Part shown: positions 1 through 11,086 of the stretch, piece by piece
How the letters are laid out: each line of letters opens with the position of its first letter
How positions within the stretch are numbered: position 1 is the stretch's first letter
DNA from: Pontederia crassipes
Taxonomy: Eukaryota; Streptophyta; Magnoliopsida; Commelinales; Pontederiaceae
Reading direction: 5' to 3'
DNA: 64,000 bases
NCBI GenBank assembly: GCA_030549335.1
Contig: CM060195.1
Span: forward strand, 18,035,501-18,099,500
The notes under the pieces: generated by a model
What the model was told of the DNA's origin: nothing
Databases searched by the model: none
The model's input: the letters and a program-made list of their open reading frames with translations, nothing else
Made by a program: the position numbers and the translations under genes

Positions 1-319
1 TTAGAATTAAGTAAATACTATTTGTTTTAATATTTTTAACAATGTCTATTATTTTAATATTTTTATTTTATCTATTTCATTTTCTATGTGACAACATAAA
101 AATGTCATATTTGGCATGCTATATGAGTATATGTATATAAATATATATATCATAAATAAATTAAATTAATAGATATCATACTAAAATGACTATTAAAATT
201 ATTTAAATATTTTAATCCTTATATGTGGCTTAATGAAATAGTGCCATATGTGTCCCTCTACTAACAACTCATCGACTGTTTTGCCTTTGCAGGAATGCTT
301 GATGGCGACTCATCAACAT
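1..319. other. AT-rich intergenic stretch, no gene
   Basis: No open reading frame with coding character is visible. The first bases resemble AT-rich repeat sequence near 20745-20770, so this is probably the edge of another repeat copy. It ends where the CACTA terminus starts. Confidence 0.5.
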
Positions 320-540
320 CATTACAAAAGAATAGGCAATTTGCGACCAAGAATTTGGTTGCAAACAAATCTTTTTTTCGTCGCAAATTAATATTTGCAA
401 CCACAAATCATGGTCGCAATTATGGTCGCATTTTGGCTCGTCGCAAAAGTTTTGAGACCACAATATGTGTGGTTGCCAATTTGCGACCATCTGGTTGGTT
501 GCAAAAAATATTTGTTTTGGTCGCAACATTTTTCTTCTAT

Positions 541-780
541 TAAATATCAAAAGTAAATTATAAAATATTTGGGACCGAACTATAGTCGCAAGAAGTGGTC
601 GCAATTTTATAATATTATTTTCCAACATATTAATGATGTGACCATTAGTGGTCGCAATATTTTTCTTCTATTAAATATCAAAAGTAAATTATAAAATGTT
701 TGGGACCGAACTATAGTCGCAAGAAGTGGTCGCAATTTTATAATATTATTTTCCAACATATTAATGATGTGACCATTAGT
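541..780. repeat. 131-bp tandem duplication in the CACTA subterminal region
   Basis: A unit starting TAAATATCAAAAG at 541 starts again at 672, giving a period of 131 bp and about 1.8 copies with very few differences. Each unit contains two GGTCGCAA-type subterminal motifs, so the duplication increases the number of putative transposase binding sites. Confidence 0.85.
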
Positions 781-1014
781 ATGTAAAATATTAAATTTAG
801 TAAATATTTGATAAAATACTATGACCTCCATTGGGTTGCATTTTGGTCACAAATTTTCAAAGAAAAAACTAAAAATTCATTTTGGTTCAACAATTTAATG
901 TTTACAATTACATTTGAACTTAACAATGTTCAAAGTAAGTAATAGTAATACTTAAGCCATGCAAAGATAGAAGTAACATTCATAACATCCATTTCAAAAT
1001 CATAAATATTCAAA

Positions 1015-3527
1015 GTATCATGTCCATTCCACCCCTATCATTGTTACGTGGAATAGTTCGATTTCGTGTTACGACATGAGGTTCAAAATAATGAGAAAAA
1101 AATTTGAAAGATTCCTCAAGTAAGTAAGCATTGCACATTGAAGCCTCGACACAAGCTTTGTTTCCAATATTTCTTTTCAAGCGGTGAAGGTATCTACAAA
1201 TTTAAAATTTTTCTTTATTACAAGAAATTAACATAAAAAAGATTAGCAAATGTATTTTATTGTCTACTCATTACCTTTCAAATGGATACTTCCATCGGTA
1301 TTGTACGGTCCAGCTATCCTTGCTTCATAAGGTAAGTGTACAGGAAGATGTTCCATAGAGTCAAAAAATCTAGGTGGAAAAATACACTCTAACTTACACA
1401 ATATTAATGCATCTCAACCTCAAGCATTTTCATGTCTTCTACACGAAGACAAGTTGTAGTAAGATCTCTAAAAGATAAGCTCAACTCTGTCAATGCTTTC
1501 CAAACATGATATGGTAGTAGCTCACGATAAGCAACAGGAATCAATCGTTGCATGAACACGTGGCAATCATGACTTTTCATGCCAAACATCTTGTGTTTCT
1601 TCATGTCCACACATTTTCCCAAATTGGAAGCATAGCCATCAGGAAATTTGAGACTTTTTACCCATTCAAATAAGAGAAGTTTTTGCTTTTTGTCTAAGGT
1701 ATAGCATGCTTTCTTATATTTTCCTGTTTGTGGATCCTTTCCAAGCTCCTTGCGATTGCAATACCAAGCTACATCCTGTCTTGCTGTGGCATTATCTTTG
1801 GTTTTTCCTTCAATATTTAACACGGTGTTGAAAACATTTTCAAAGATATTTTTCTCAATGTGCATGACATCAAGATTATGACGAATTAAGTGTGAATTCC
1901 AATATGGCAAATCCCAAAAGATACTTTTTTTCTTCCACCCACAGACATGATTCTTCACAATATCATCATTTGCCTCTTTAAAACCAAGTTCAATTACTTT
2001 CTTTAAGTGCAAACGGTTTATCTCATACAAGATTTGTTCTCCATTCCTAATTAAACGAGCTTCCCTTGACTCTTGTCTATTACATTGGAAATTTGTTTTA
2101 TTCCTCCTAAAAGAATGCTCTTTAGGAAGAAATTTTCTATGGCAAACAAACCACGTTGTCTTTCTACAATGTTTCAGCCTAAATGCTTGTGACTCATTCA
2201 TACAATAAGGGCATGCTTGATTACCAGCAGTAGTCCAACCCGACAACATAGAATACGCTGGAAAGTCACTTATTGTCCACATAAGTGTTGCATGTAAAAT
2301 AAAATTTTGTTTTTTTTAAATATCATAAGTTTTAGTGCCGATTTTCCACAAAATCATCAAATCATTTATTAAAGGTTGCAAGTAAACATCTAGTTTTTGT
2401 TTTGGATTATCAGGCCCTAGCACAATAATAGTCAAGAACATGTATTCATCTTTCATACACATCCACAGAGGTAAATTATAAGAAGTGACGATTACTGGCC
2501 AAGATGAATATTGTTTACCAGATTGTCTGAATGGTTGAAAGCCCTCTGTACATAAACCAAGTCTAATATTTCGACTTTCAGCGGCAAATTTGGGGTGTAT
2601 TTCATTGAAATGCTTCCATGCCATAGAATCAGATGGATGACACATAACTCCTTCTTCTTGTGTATGCTCAGCATGCCAACGCATATCTTTAGCAGTAACT
2701 CATGATGCATACAAACGTTTCAATCTCGGAATAAGAGGAAAGTAATACATTTGTTTATAAGGCACATTCTTATTCTTGCATGTGCCACCACTTCTTTTAT
2801 ATCTAAGACAACTACAGAAGTTGCAACTCGTCAACTCCTTGTCTTCTTTCCAATATATCATGCAACCAAATTTACAACAATCTATCTTTTCAACAGGCAC
2901 CAATCCCTTGACAAGTTTCTTCGTTTCATGAAAGCTATCAACCATGATGTTATCATTTGGTAGAGCCTCCCTAATAAGTTGTACCATGTTGTCAAAGCAT
3001 TTCTCTGATAAATTATTTTCTGCTTTAATGTTTAATAAACGGGCAACCATAGACATTTGAGAATGGTTAGTACACCCTTTATACAATTCAGAATCTGCTG
3101 CCATAAGCATATCATAAAATTGTTGAGCCTCCGGATTAGGTAGCTCTTCGATTTCAGGATCAAAATAAGATGGACCTTCAGCATTATTGTTTAAGTCTAT
3201 TGGTGTCTCTATTTCATTGATGTCAAAGGTGTGATTAGTGTTAAAGTCTAGACCAGCCGCATCTAAAATCATTTGATGAAATGGATTAGAAGATTCACTT
3301 TCCATATCCCCATGAGAAGAATGAGGTTCAATTCTTTTGTTTTCTTCTACATGACAATTCCAAACATAATAGTTTTCAACGAATCCTTTGCTTACTAGAT
3401 GGTAACGAACATCATCTGGCATATGAGAACATGGACAACAAATCTTTTTTCCATCCTTAAATCGGGTTTGAGAACATGCAAAGCTTATAAAAGTTTCTAA
3501 ACCCTCGATAAATTGTCTATTAATCAA
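1015..3527 (-). pseudogene. TNP2-type CACTA transposase, broken
   Basis: This is the transposase that would cut and paste the surrounding CACTA element. Read on the minus strand, 3527-2700 carries the N-terminal transposase-associated zinc-binding domain (motif KICCPCSHM) and the region before the catalytic core. 2684-2316 continues the core (MRWHAEHTQEEG...). 2282-1404 carries the rest of the TNP2 core (MWTISDFPAYSMLSGW, HNLDVMHIEKNIFENV). About 1390-1015 encodes a DUF4218-like tail (FPPRFFDSMEHLPVHLP, then NKACVEASMCNAYLLEE), apparently with an intron at about 1203-1265. Three breaks are visible: an in-frame TGA at 2700-2702, a frameshift in an A-rich run near 2310, and a stop or frameshift near 1400. 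Homology reads through all three, so the gene decayed in place. The DDE residues cannot be assigned by eye. Confidence 0.85.
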
Positions 3528-3842
3528 TCCTCATGAATTACGTCTAAAATACATCCATGTCCTATTAGATGTATTCATTCTTGAGCTTCTAATGCATATA
3601 TGCTTGCACAAAATTGATTAAAAAAGTGTAAAATATAGTTTACTTTGATTATTACTTTTCATTGAGTCAACTACCACAAAAGTTATAATTGACATCATCA
3701 TAACATCAAAATGACAATAAAAAAACATTACCATTGAGAAAAGATGTCTTACGAAAAAGAAAAAGAATAGCATACTAGTTGTATTTTTATAATATGTTAG
3801 CTACTTCCTTCGACACATATGTGTGAGAGAGAGAGAAAGAAC

Positions 3843-6660
3843 TATCATGGACGTGTCCTAGAAACATCATTTGTGCATAATCATACATTTAATTAACATA
3901 CTAAGTGAGTTTGGATGTCCATTTAGTGATATTTGTATATAATAATTAATATTTTGATTAGAGCATAATGATTACTTAATTATTGATAACTTTACAAAGT
4001 TATTGCATAAGGTTATTAGGAATAAATTGTAAATTTTCTAAATATTATAATATATATATTTAAATATGATTAAGTAAGCTTAATTAGGGTTAAAATATTT
4101 AGTTATGATAAATAAATGTGATTGGTCATCACTTAAGTTCCAAGCAGCTGAAGTAGACAGGTAAGAACTTCTCAAAGAGATATTTTTCCAAACTGCCATA
4201 CGACTTCAGAATATTCTGAAAACAATATATAACACACTTAACATTATCCTTTAAATGTAGAAAAATTATTAGAGGAGGTAGTAGAGCGAAACGACCTGGG
4301 GAAAATCGGGAAAATCGGCTGTTCTAGGTGAGTTTTGATCCAGAAATTGTTCTTCTGATTGAGAGGATCATTCCTCCGTGATTAATGAACCATAAATTAT
4401 TAAATTGTGTATGGTTAATTCATTCGAAGTTATCTTTCCATGGCCCCTGGAATCACTTAAAACAAAATTTTATAGAGGAAGTTATGAACTTAGCTTCACA
4501 AGTCACTCATCCTGTCCCGAGTCTGATATAGGTTCAATTTCTAAATTAGGGCCCGATTGGAATAGAGTGAATTAGGGTTTGAAATTTGGATATGCTTAAT
4601 TAAGCATTTCAAGGGTTCGGTGAGAAGTGGAATCATCTTATTTGGATATGTATCTAGAGAGAAATGAATCTTTCATTTCATAGTTATTCTTCTGTCAGAT
4701 TCTAGGACATGGACAGATGATGACGCGAATGAACTATTTTTGTTATAAGGCTATACAACGAGTTAAATTCTATAATTTTGATGAATAAATATTAATGAAG
4801 TATAGTTTTCAGAAAAATTATGTACTAGTTAAATGGACAAGTATGAAGAAAAATATAAATCAATATTTCAGTGACACACAGTCTGTCAGGGCACAAATCC
4901 TAGGTCAGATTTTCTGGGATGTCCTGACTTACTCACTTGGAATTTGATAATGATATTTGGGGGTTGGAAACTTTAGTATGTCTAGTTTGTAAGTAATCCA
5001 GAATCATAATATTTTCCCATGTGGTTAAGAAGTTATGAATTATTTATTGACAGACACTCAGTCTGAAATACTGAAACAACACCTAGTTAAGCTTTGGAGA
5101 ATTGAAAAGTCCCAAGTGAGAAATAGCTTATGAATATAAATACCTGAAATTATAAATTGGTATTAGAGAGGATTATATGCATTTTAGTGTGCATAATCAT
5201 TCATGCATCATGAGTTGCATATTACCTTATTAGTGATTGAAAAGTAAAAAGGCATTATTGCTTGTAGGAAAACATCAAGTTGCAAGTGAAAGGGAGGAAA
5301 TCTAATAAACCTCCTTGAAGTGATAAAGTACAAGGTGAGTGGGTAAATTTTGAACATAGCAAAATGTTATATGTTAGTTGTCTTATTTATGGTATTACCT
5401 CGAGCAAAACTTATTATTATTATTATTGAAACATATCTTGAGCTATGAAAAGTATTTATGATATATTTCAAGGATTTCATATGAGATGGAGTAACATCTT
5501 ATACAAAAATATTTTCAGGAAACAATGCTTGTGAAGTGAAAATAAGTTTTACTTGATAATGATATGTGATTATGACATGTCTATTTTGATATTATTAAAC
5601 TCCATATGTTCATTAGCCATGCTGTTTGAAAAAGGTCTTTGGGACCACATTCGATATGCATGAAGCCTTTGGGGCGTATATCGGGTGTCTTTATCCTTTG
5701 GGGGCTGCTTTGCGTGCACGTATTGACCCATGATTTACTCTACGTATCTGAGAATCATGATTGAGTGACACACAATCATGATTGGTATACGTATTGACCT
5801 ATGATTTGCTCTACGTATCTGAGACTCTTGATTGTGAAGCTTTGCTTAATTATATAACACACAATCATAGAGGGATACGTATTGATCCATGATTTGCTAT
5901 GTGTATCAATGACTCTTGATTATGAAGCTCTACTTAACTGTATGACACATGATCATAGAGGGATATGTATTGACCCATGATGAATATGTGCAATGACACA
6001 TGTGTGAAGTTTAATTATGAAAATAATGATATCTTGAGTTACTTTTACTTATGTGAAAGTTCATATGATTTTTCAAGTTATGTTATATGTGCTATGCTGT
6101 AAATGTTTCATATATGAAAGAAATATGGTTTATTTAAATGTTATATACACTCGTATTGTTCTCCTATGTTGTACTTTTATTTCACTCACTGAGCAAATGA
6201 TTGTTGCTCACAGTACCCATTTTAAATTTTTCAGATACTCGTAAGTTCTCGAGTTGAGTCGACTCGGAGCTTGTTTTGTTGCATATAGAAGAGGTCGAGC
6301 CGCTGGAGCATTTTAATCCCTCTTCACTTCTGTTTTTGAAGCATGCATATGTAATAGATAGTATTAGATGTTGTAATTAAGTTTGTGAGAAACTTTTTGT
6401 AAGGTTGTATAAAACTTGATCATGTAGGGTGTTACGTGTGAGATGGTTTGTGAAACGATGATGATAATATGTGAATGTCATGTCTTATAATTTTTATTTA
6501 AATTTTGATGAATATATATATGCATCTCTCGTATGTATTGGCAAATAACACAAGATAAGTAAGGGAGGGATATTTTGCCGATTTTATTTTTGGATTTGCT
6601 AAACATAACTAAGATTATAATAATTGGGATTAGAACATAGTCACGGAGTTAGGTGTGACA
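3843..6660 (+). mobile_element. Solo LTR of a gypsy-like element (family A, copy 1)
   Basis: The 2818-bp segment is flanked by a perfect 5-bp direct repeat AGAAC at 3838-3842 and 6661-6665. It ends in GGTGTGACA, and its start TATCATGG aligns with the TGTCACAG start of copy 2 at 32471-35456 (opposite strand). There is no internal gag-pol, so it is a solo LTR, the usual product of recombination between the two LTRs. The length is large for an LTR but seen in some plant gypsy lineages. It sits inside the CACTA element and is therefore younger than it. Confidence 0.85.
5719..5989 (+). repeat. Tandem repeats of about 70-90 bp inside LTR family A, copy 1
   Basis: Units begin GTATTGACCCATGATTT and contain TACGTATCTGAGA and an ACACAATCAT motif. 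About three full units plus a partial one are present. The same array in inverse orientation occurs at 33171-33610, so it belongs to the element rather than to the site. Confidence 0.8.
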
Positions 6661-6665
6661 AGAAC

Positions 6666-7800
6666 TCTCATGGTCAATTTTGTGTCCACCTCGTTGCATG
6701 CATAATGTTCAAATATCAATAAGTACATTGTCTAATATATTGTTGAATACATAATAAATCTTCATCTAACATTGCCAAAGATAACAAAAAACCAGAGTGT
6801 GAAGACAAACTAAAATTCTAACAGAAATAATAAAAAGATTAATCAATGCATTCTAACATAAAAGTAAAAAGATTAACCATCTCATTGAAGATTAAGTCAA
6901 GATTCCATACACAAGTAGAAGAGTTATGGTTAAATCAAATATTAGTACTATGAAAATAAGGGAACCAAAGTTTAAATCCCATTTAATATTTCTCTTGTAC
7001 AAATCAATTTTTTATAGGGAAGTACGAGGACAATAACAAAATTCAAAAACTAGTTTTGAGATTTCTTTAGAACTAATTTTACTTCATATAAATATTAGTA
7101 TATAATTAATCCACTTCCCCTCTTTTATTTGTGCCTTCAGTAAAAAAATGCCAATGATTCATGATATTGATAAAAAAAATTTAAACTAGAGAATGCACAT
7201 AAAAAATTTAAATGGTGCCAGATATAATTGAGAGACAATTATATATGCCACTAAAATTTCATAGAGGTGCAAATGGCAACATATGGCCAGATGTCTTCAT
7301 ACATGTGAAAAAAATAGTCAAGTGTCATGCGTAGCAACAGCAACATACGGACAGTGGAATCAAACAAGGATGACCACTACCCAAAAAAATAAACAATACC
7401 ATCAAACAATGGCTTTGATTGTTCACCAGCCAAAAAGCATGTGGACAAAAAAATAGTTAGAAAATCAATTTATTTCCATGTGACCTCTCAAAAAATGTTA
7501 TAAATCTACGAATCAAAATTTTTTTTACGGTTGCTCTTGTTTTTACTTGGAAGAAGTAAGAAAGAGTATAAGAAGGTAAAAGGTAGAATAATCCATTCAA
7601 TGCAAACAATGTTCACCTTTTAAGTATCCAAGGAAGGTGAAAAGTTGAAGATGCATATAGTCACAGGTTGATCCAAGAATGTCAGCGGCTGCCCAGGTGC
7701 TCCGAGCAGGAAACGCTAGGGCAAAAAAGAAAGAGAAAAGAGAATGAAAAAGAAGCGGGATGGTGTTAGAAAAAGACTTAACCTTTTTATTTATTTTTTA
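6666..7800. other. CACTA interior without recognisable gene
   Basis: Continues the CACTA element after the solo LTR. There is no long ORF and nothing matching a TNPA-like accessory protein. The subterminal GCGACCA motifs start again at about 7810. Confidence 0.5.
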
Positions 7801-8033
7801 ATAACAAAAGAATTGCGACCACAATAAATGGTCATGGTATTTAAAAATATAATTATAATTTTTTAAAAAAAATATTGCGACCAGTGAAACATAAATGTCT
7901 CAAACACGTCGCAAGAATTACAAATTATTTTCTTAGAAAAATAGGAATTATTTACGATACTGAGTGGTCACAATATCGTTGCAGTATTGCAACGACAATT
8001 TGTTGGTCGCAAATATCGATTTTTTTTGTAGTG

Positions 8034-11000
8034 TGAAGATATTAGCTTGGAACTGTAGGGGAGCTTTCCGCTCCAAAATTAGAGATAGCTTGGAATTTAA
8101 TTACAGTTCACGCCCCAGACTTTGTAATTTATTAGAAAGCCATGTTGGTTCTATAAAATCTAAACATATCATCCCCCTACTCGGTCCCTCCTGGAAGGGG
8201 GTCTCATGTGAGGGATTGGGTGCTTCCAAAGGTATTATGTTGGCCTGGTGTGACCAAGATATTCAGGTTACTCCTATCCTTACCTCTGATCATATTTTGC
8301 ACGTTGCTATTTCTTTCGAGGGTTTTCATTTCATAGTCTCTTGTGTTTATGCTAGCAATATTGCCGATGATAGGAACCTTTTATGGAGCATGCTTAATAA
8401 CATTAGATTGATTGATTTCTCGTGGGCTCTCATTGGTGATTTTAACTATTTTCTTACTGCTGAGGATAAGAAGGGAGGAACACCTTCCATTGTTACTAGA
8501 TCTGTTAGGACTCTTCAAAATTTGATCGATAATCAAGGTTTGATTGTCATTAAACTTTCTGGAAACCCATACATGGTGCAATAATCGCACGGTCAGGGTC
8601 ATTGTCGCCTTGACCGTATGTTAGTAAACCATTTTTGCTTAGATGGCTTTCCCGCTCTTGATCTATCATCCCTACCTAAATGTGCATCCGACCATGTGCC
8701 CATACTATTCATATCTGACTGTAAACCCCCACGGCACCGCAGCTTCAAGTAACATTTTTGGTTCCATTACCTTGAGGCCCGTGAGATTGTGTGCAAGCAC
8801 TGGACCTTTCCCTCCCCACAGTCCCCAATTCTTGATGCCCTTAAATCCATCCGCAAGGTGACCCAACGATGGAATCGAGATATCTTGGGCCGGCTTGAGG
8901 TTCACGCTGATGAGGCACTTGCCCGTATTGCGCATCTTGAACTCTTGGATTCTCGTTCCTTGCTCACTGTGGACGGCCTTGCATATTTGCGATTTGCTTA
9001 CCACCTACACGCTGCCCTGCTATGGCAAATCAGTATTAAGTGGTGGAGCAAATCTAGGATCTTCTAGCTTCACCACGGCGATAAAAATACCAAATTATTT
9101 CATCTACAAACCACCATCCGCCGCAAACAAAACCGCATCCAACTTATCCAACTTGACCCTGGAAATTTCACGAACAACCACACCATCATCCAGCAGTTCA
9201 TCAACCAGTACAAGACCTTATGGGAACCTCCTCCTCATATGGACATCTCAGCCGACTATTGGCCTGCCCTTCCGACTCTTGATGCAACACATGCTTCTTC
9301 ACTTGTCTGCCCCATCATTCCTTCATTCTTGAGGAGATCAAGGAGGTCGTTTGGAACATGCCACCTGGGGAAAGCCCTCAGGCCGGATGGTTTCACTTCG
9401 GAATTTTATAGAGAATACTGGGACATTGTCGGGCCAAAGATCACCTCCTCTGTTCTTGATTTTTTCAATCATCTTAGTATGCCACCAGAGTGGAAACAAA
9501 CCTCCGTCATTTTCATCCCCAAAACTAAGTCACCCTCTTCTGTTAAAGACTACCAACCTATCTCCCTATGCAATATCTTATACAGAATTGTCTCTAAAAT
9601 AATCGTCAATCATTTCTGGCCTTCTCTTGATGGAATCATCGACCAAGTACAATCTGCCTTCATACTAGGGAGGAACATTTAGGACAATACCCTTGTAGCT
9701 CAGGAGTTCTCGCACTCCCTTGATTCTAGATGACGTAAATTCATGCTCATTAAGGCGGACATGGATAAGGCCTTCGACCGGGTCTCCTGGTTAGCGGTGA
9801 CTCATATTCTTGAGCTTATGAACTATCCGTCAATCTTTATCAGCCGGATTGATCTCTGTATCTGCACCCTGTGTTTCTCCTGCGTTATAAATGGGTAGCC
9901 TTCCCAGTACTTCCAAGCCCACCGGGGCATTCATCAGGGTGACCCCCTCTCGGCATACCTATTTATCATAACATCACAAGTATTCTGTACTCTAATGAAT
10001 CAAGTTGTTTCTAGCAGAAATCTTACTCCCTTCCAATTAAATGCTTTCTCAATAAGTCACTTACTCTATGCTGATATTTGCCTCCGGGTCACTAAATCAA
10101 ATCGTTAGAGCCTTAGGCAGGTCCTCCATATTTATAAGTACCTTATAAATTAAAGAATCAACCCTCTAAAATGAGCCATTTACCTTCCGGAGTGTATGTC
10201 CTCTCGTCGCAAACAACAACTCTCTATATGTCTAGACATCTCCATCGATTCCTACCCTTTCCAATACCTGGGGGCCCCAATATCCTATAAGTTCATTACC
10301 TCCAAGGATTAGAGGTTCGATGTAAATCGCATCGCCCCGCACCTCTCTAGCTGGAGGTGCCTACTACTTAATCAGGCGGGCGAACTACCCTTATCAAATC
10401 CACCCTAGCATCCATGCCTACACACTACCTTAGCACAACTTATCTTTTTGCTCGTACTCTTAAGTCTCTTGAAAAGCTATCTCGATCATTCATGTGGGAT
10501 ACGTCTAGTAATCGAAGAAGCTCCCACCTCATTCGATGGTCAACCATCCTCCTACCTCGGGATCAGGGCGATTCGACGATACGTAGCTTTAAAGTGATCC
10601 GTTGTTCGCTAATTACTCGTTGTATCCTCAGCCTATTAAACGATGATAATTCACCTTGGAATAACCTTATCTATGCCAAATATCCCCCCTTGAGTTTATG
10701 GAACCCCCAAATCCACTCTAGTACTGCCTAGTCGTGGATATTGATCCTTGACATTGTCCTTGACCTTCGTTCAGGTCTAATGAAATCGATTGGCTCAGGA
10801 GCCACCACTTCTATTTTGTATGGCCCATGGATCTTCCCTATCCCATTATCTCGCTTTCCAACATATCTTAACATTGACATCGAGCTCGCTCAATGTGTCT
10901 GACCTAATTACTTATTTCAGGTGGAATGCCCCCTTTCTATCCTCATTTTTTTTATCAAACTCTTTGTGATATAATTTGTGGCATTTACATTTCACGCTCT

Positions 11001-11086
11001 GCCTGTGATGATGTGTGGGTTTGTGCGACCGATGAAAATGGGCTCCCATCCGCTAGGGAGGTGTACAACTTCGTGAGCAAGCAGTG
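8034..11086 (+). pseudogene. LINE (L1-type) ORF2: endonuclease and reverse transcriptase, decayed
   Basis: The endonuclease starts at about 8035 with KILAWNCRG, followed by LLESHVGS, WALIGDFNYF and, after a frameshift near 8580, ASDHVPI at about 8685. These are the catalytic-site blocks of APE-type LINE endonucleases. The reverse transcriptase follows from about 9350: PDGFTSEFYREYW, SVIFIPKTK, QSAFILGRNI, then (after a stop at 9680) KADMDKAFDRVSW and a HQGDPLSAY block near 9940. The catalytic box reads YADI rather than YADD at about 10070. A zf-RVT-like segment (LPSAREVYNFVSKQ) is visible near 11050-11085, where the LINE breaks off. Several stops and shifts make it inactive. No ORF1 is seen upstream, where the CACTA end abuts it. 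The 3' part appears at 19287-19712. Confidence 0.87.

Larger units (their letters stand above)
320..8033 (-). mobile_element. CACTA (En/Spm-type) DNA transposon, nested and decayed
   Basis: The right end reads TTTTTGTAGTG (ending at 8033), the reverse complement of a canonical CACTACAA terminus. The left end at 320 reads CATTACAAAAG, one mismatch from that terminus. Both ends carry many subterminal copies of a TTGCGACCA / TGGTCGCAA motif, about 335-840 on the left and 7810-8010 on the right. Such subterminal repeats bind transposase in this superfamily. Inside lies a TNP2-type transposase on the minus strand, and a solo LTR was inserted later at 3843-6660. The expected 3-bp target duplication does not match (CAT left, TGA right), so the left end may be rearranged. 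I see no TNPA-like second gene. Confidence 0.82.

Noticed and set aside
9239-9682. Reverse transcriptase as a possible retron or diversity-generating system
   Set aside because: The domain order (APE endonuclease before RT, RNase H and poly-A after) and motif wording are those of a plant L1 LINE.
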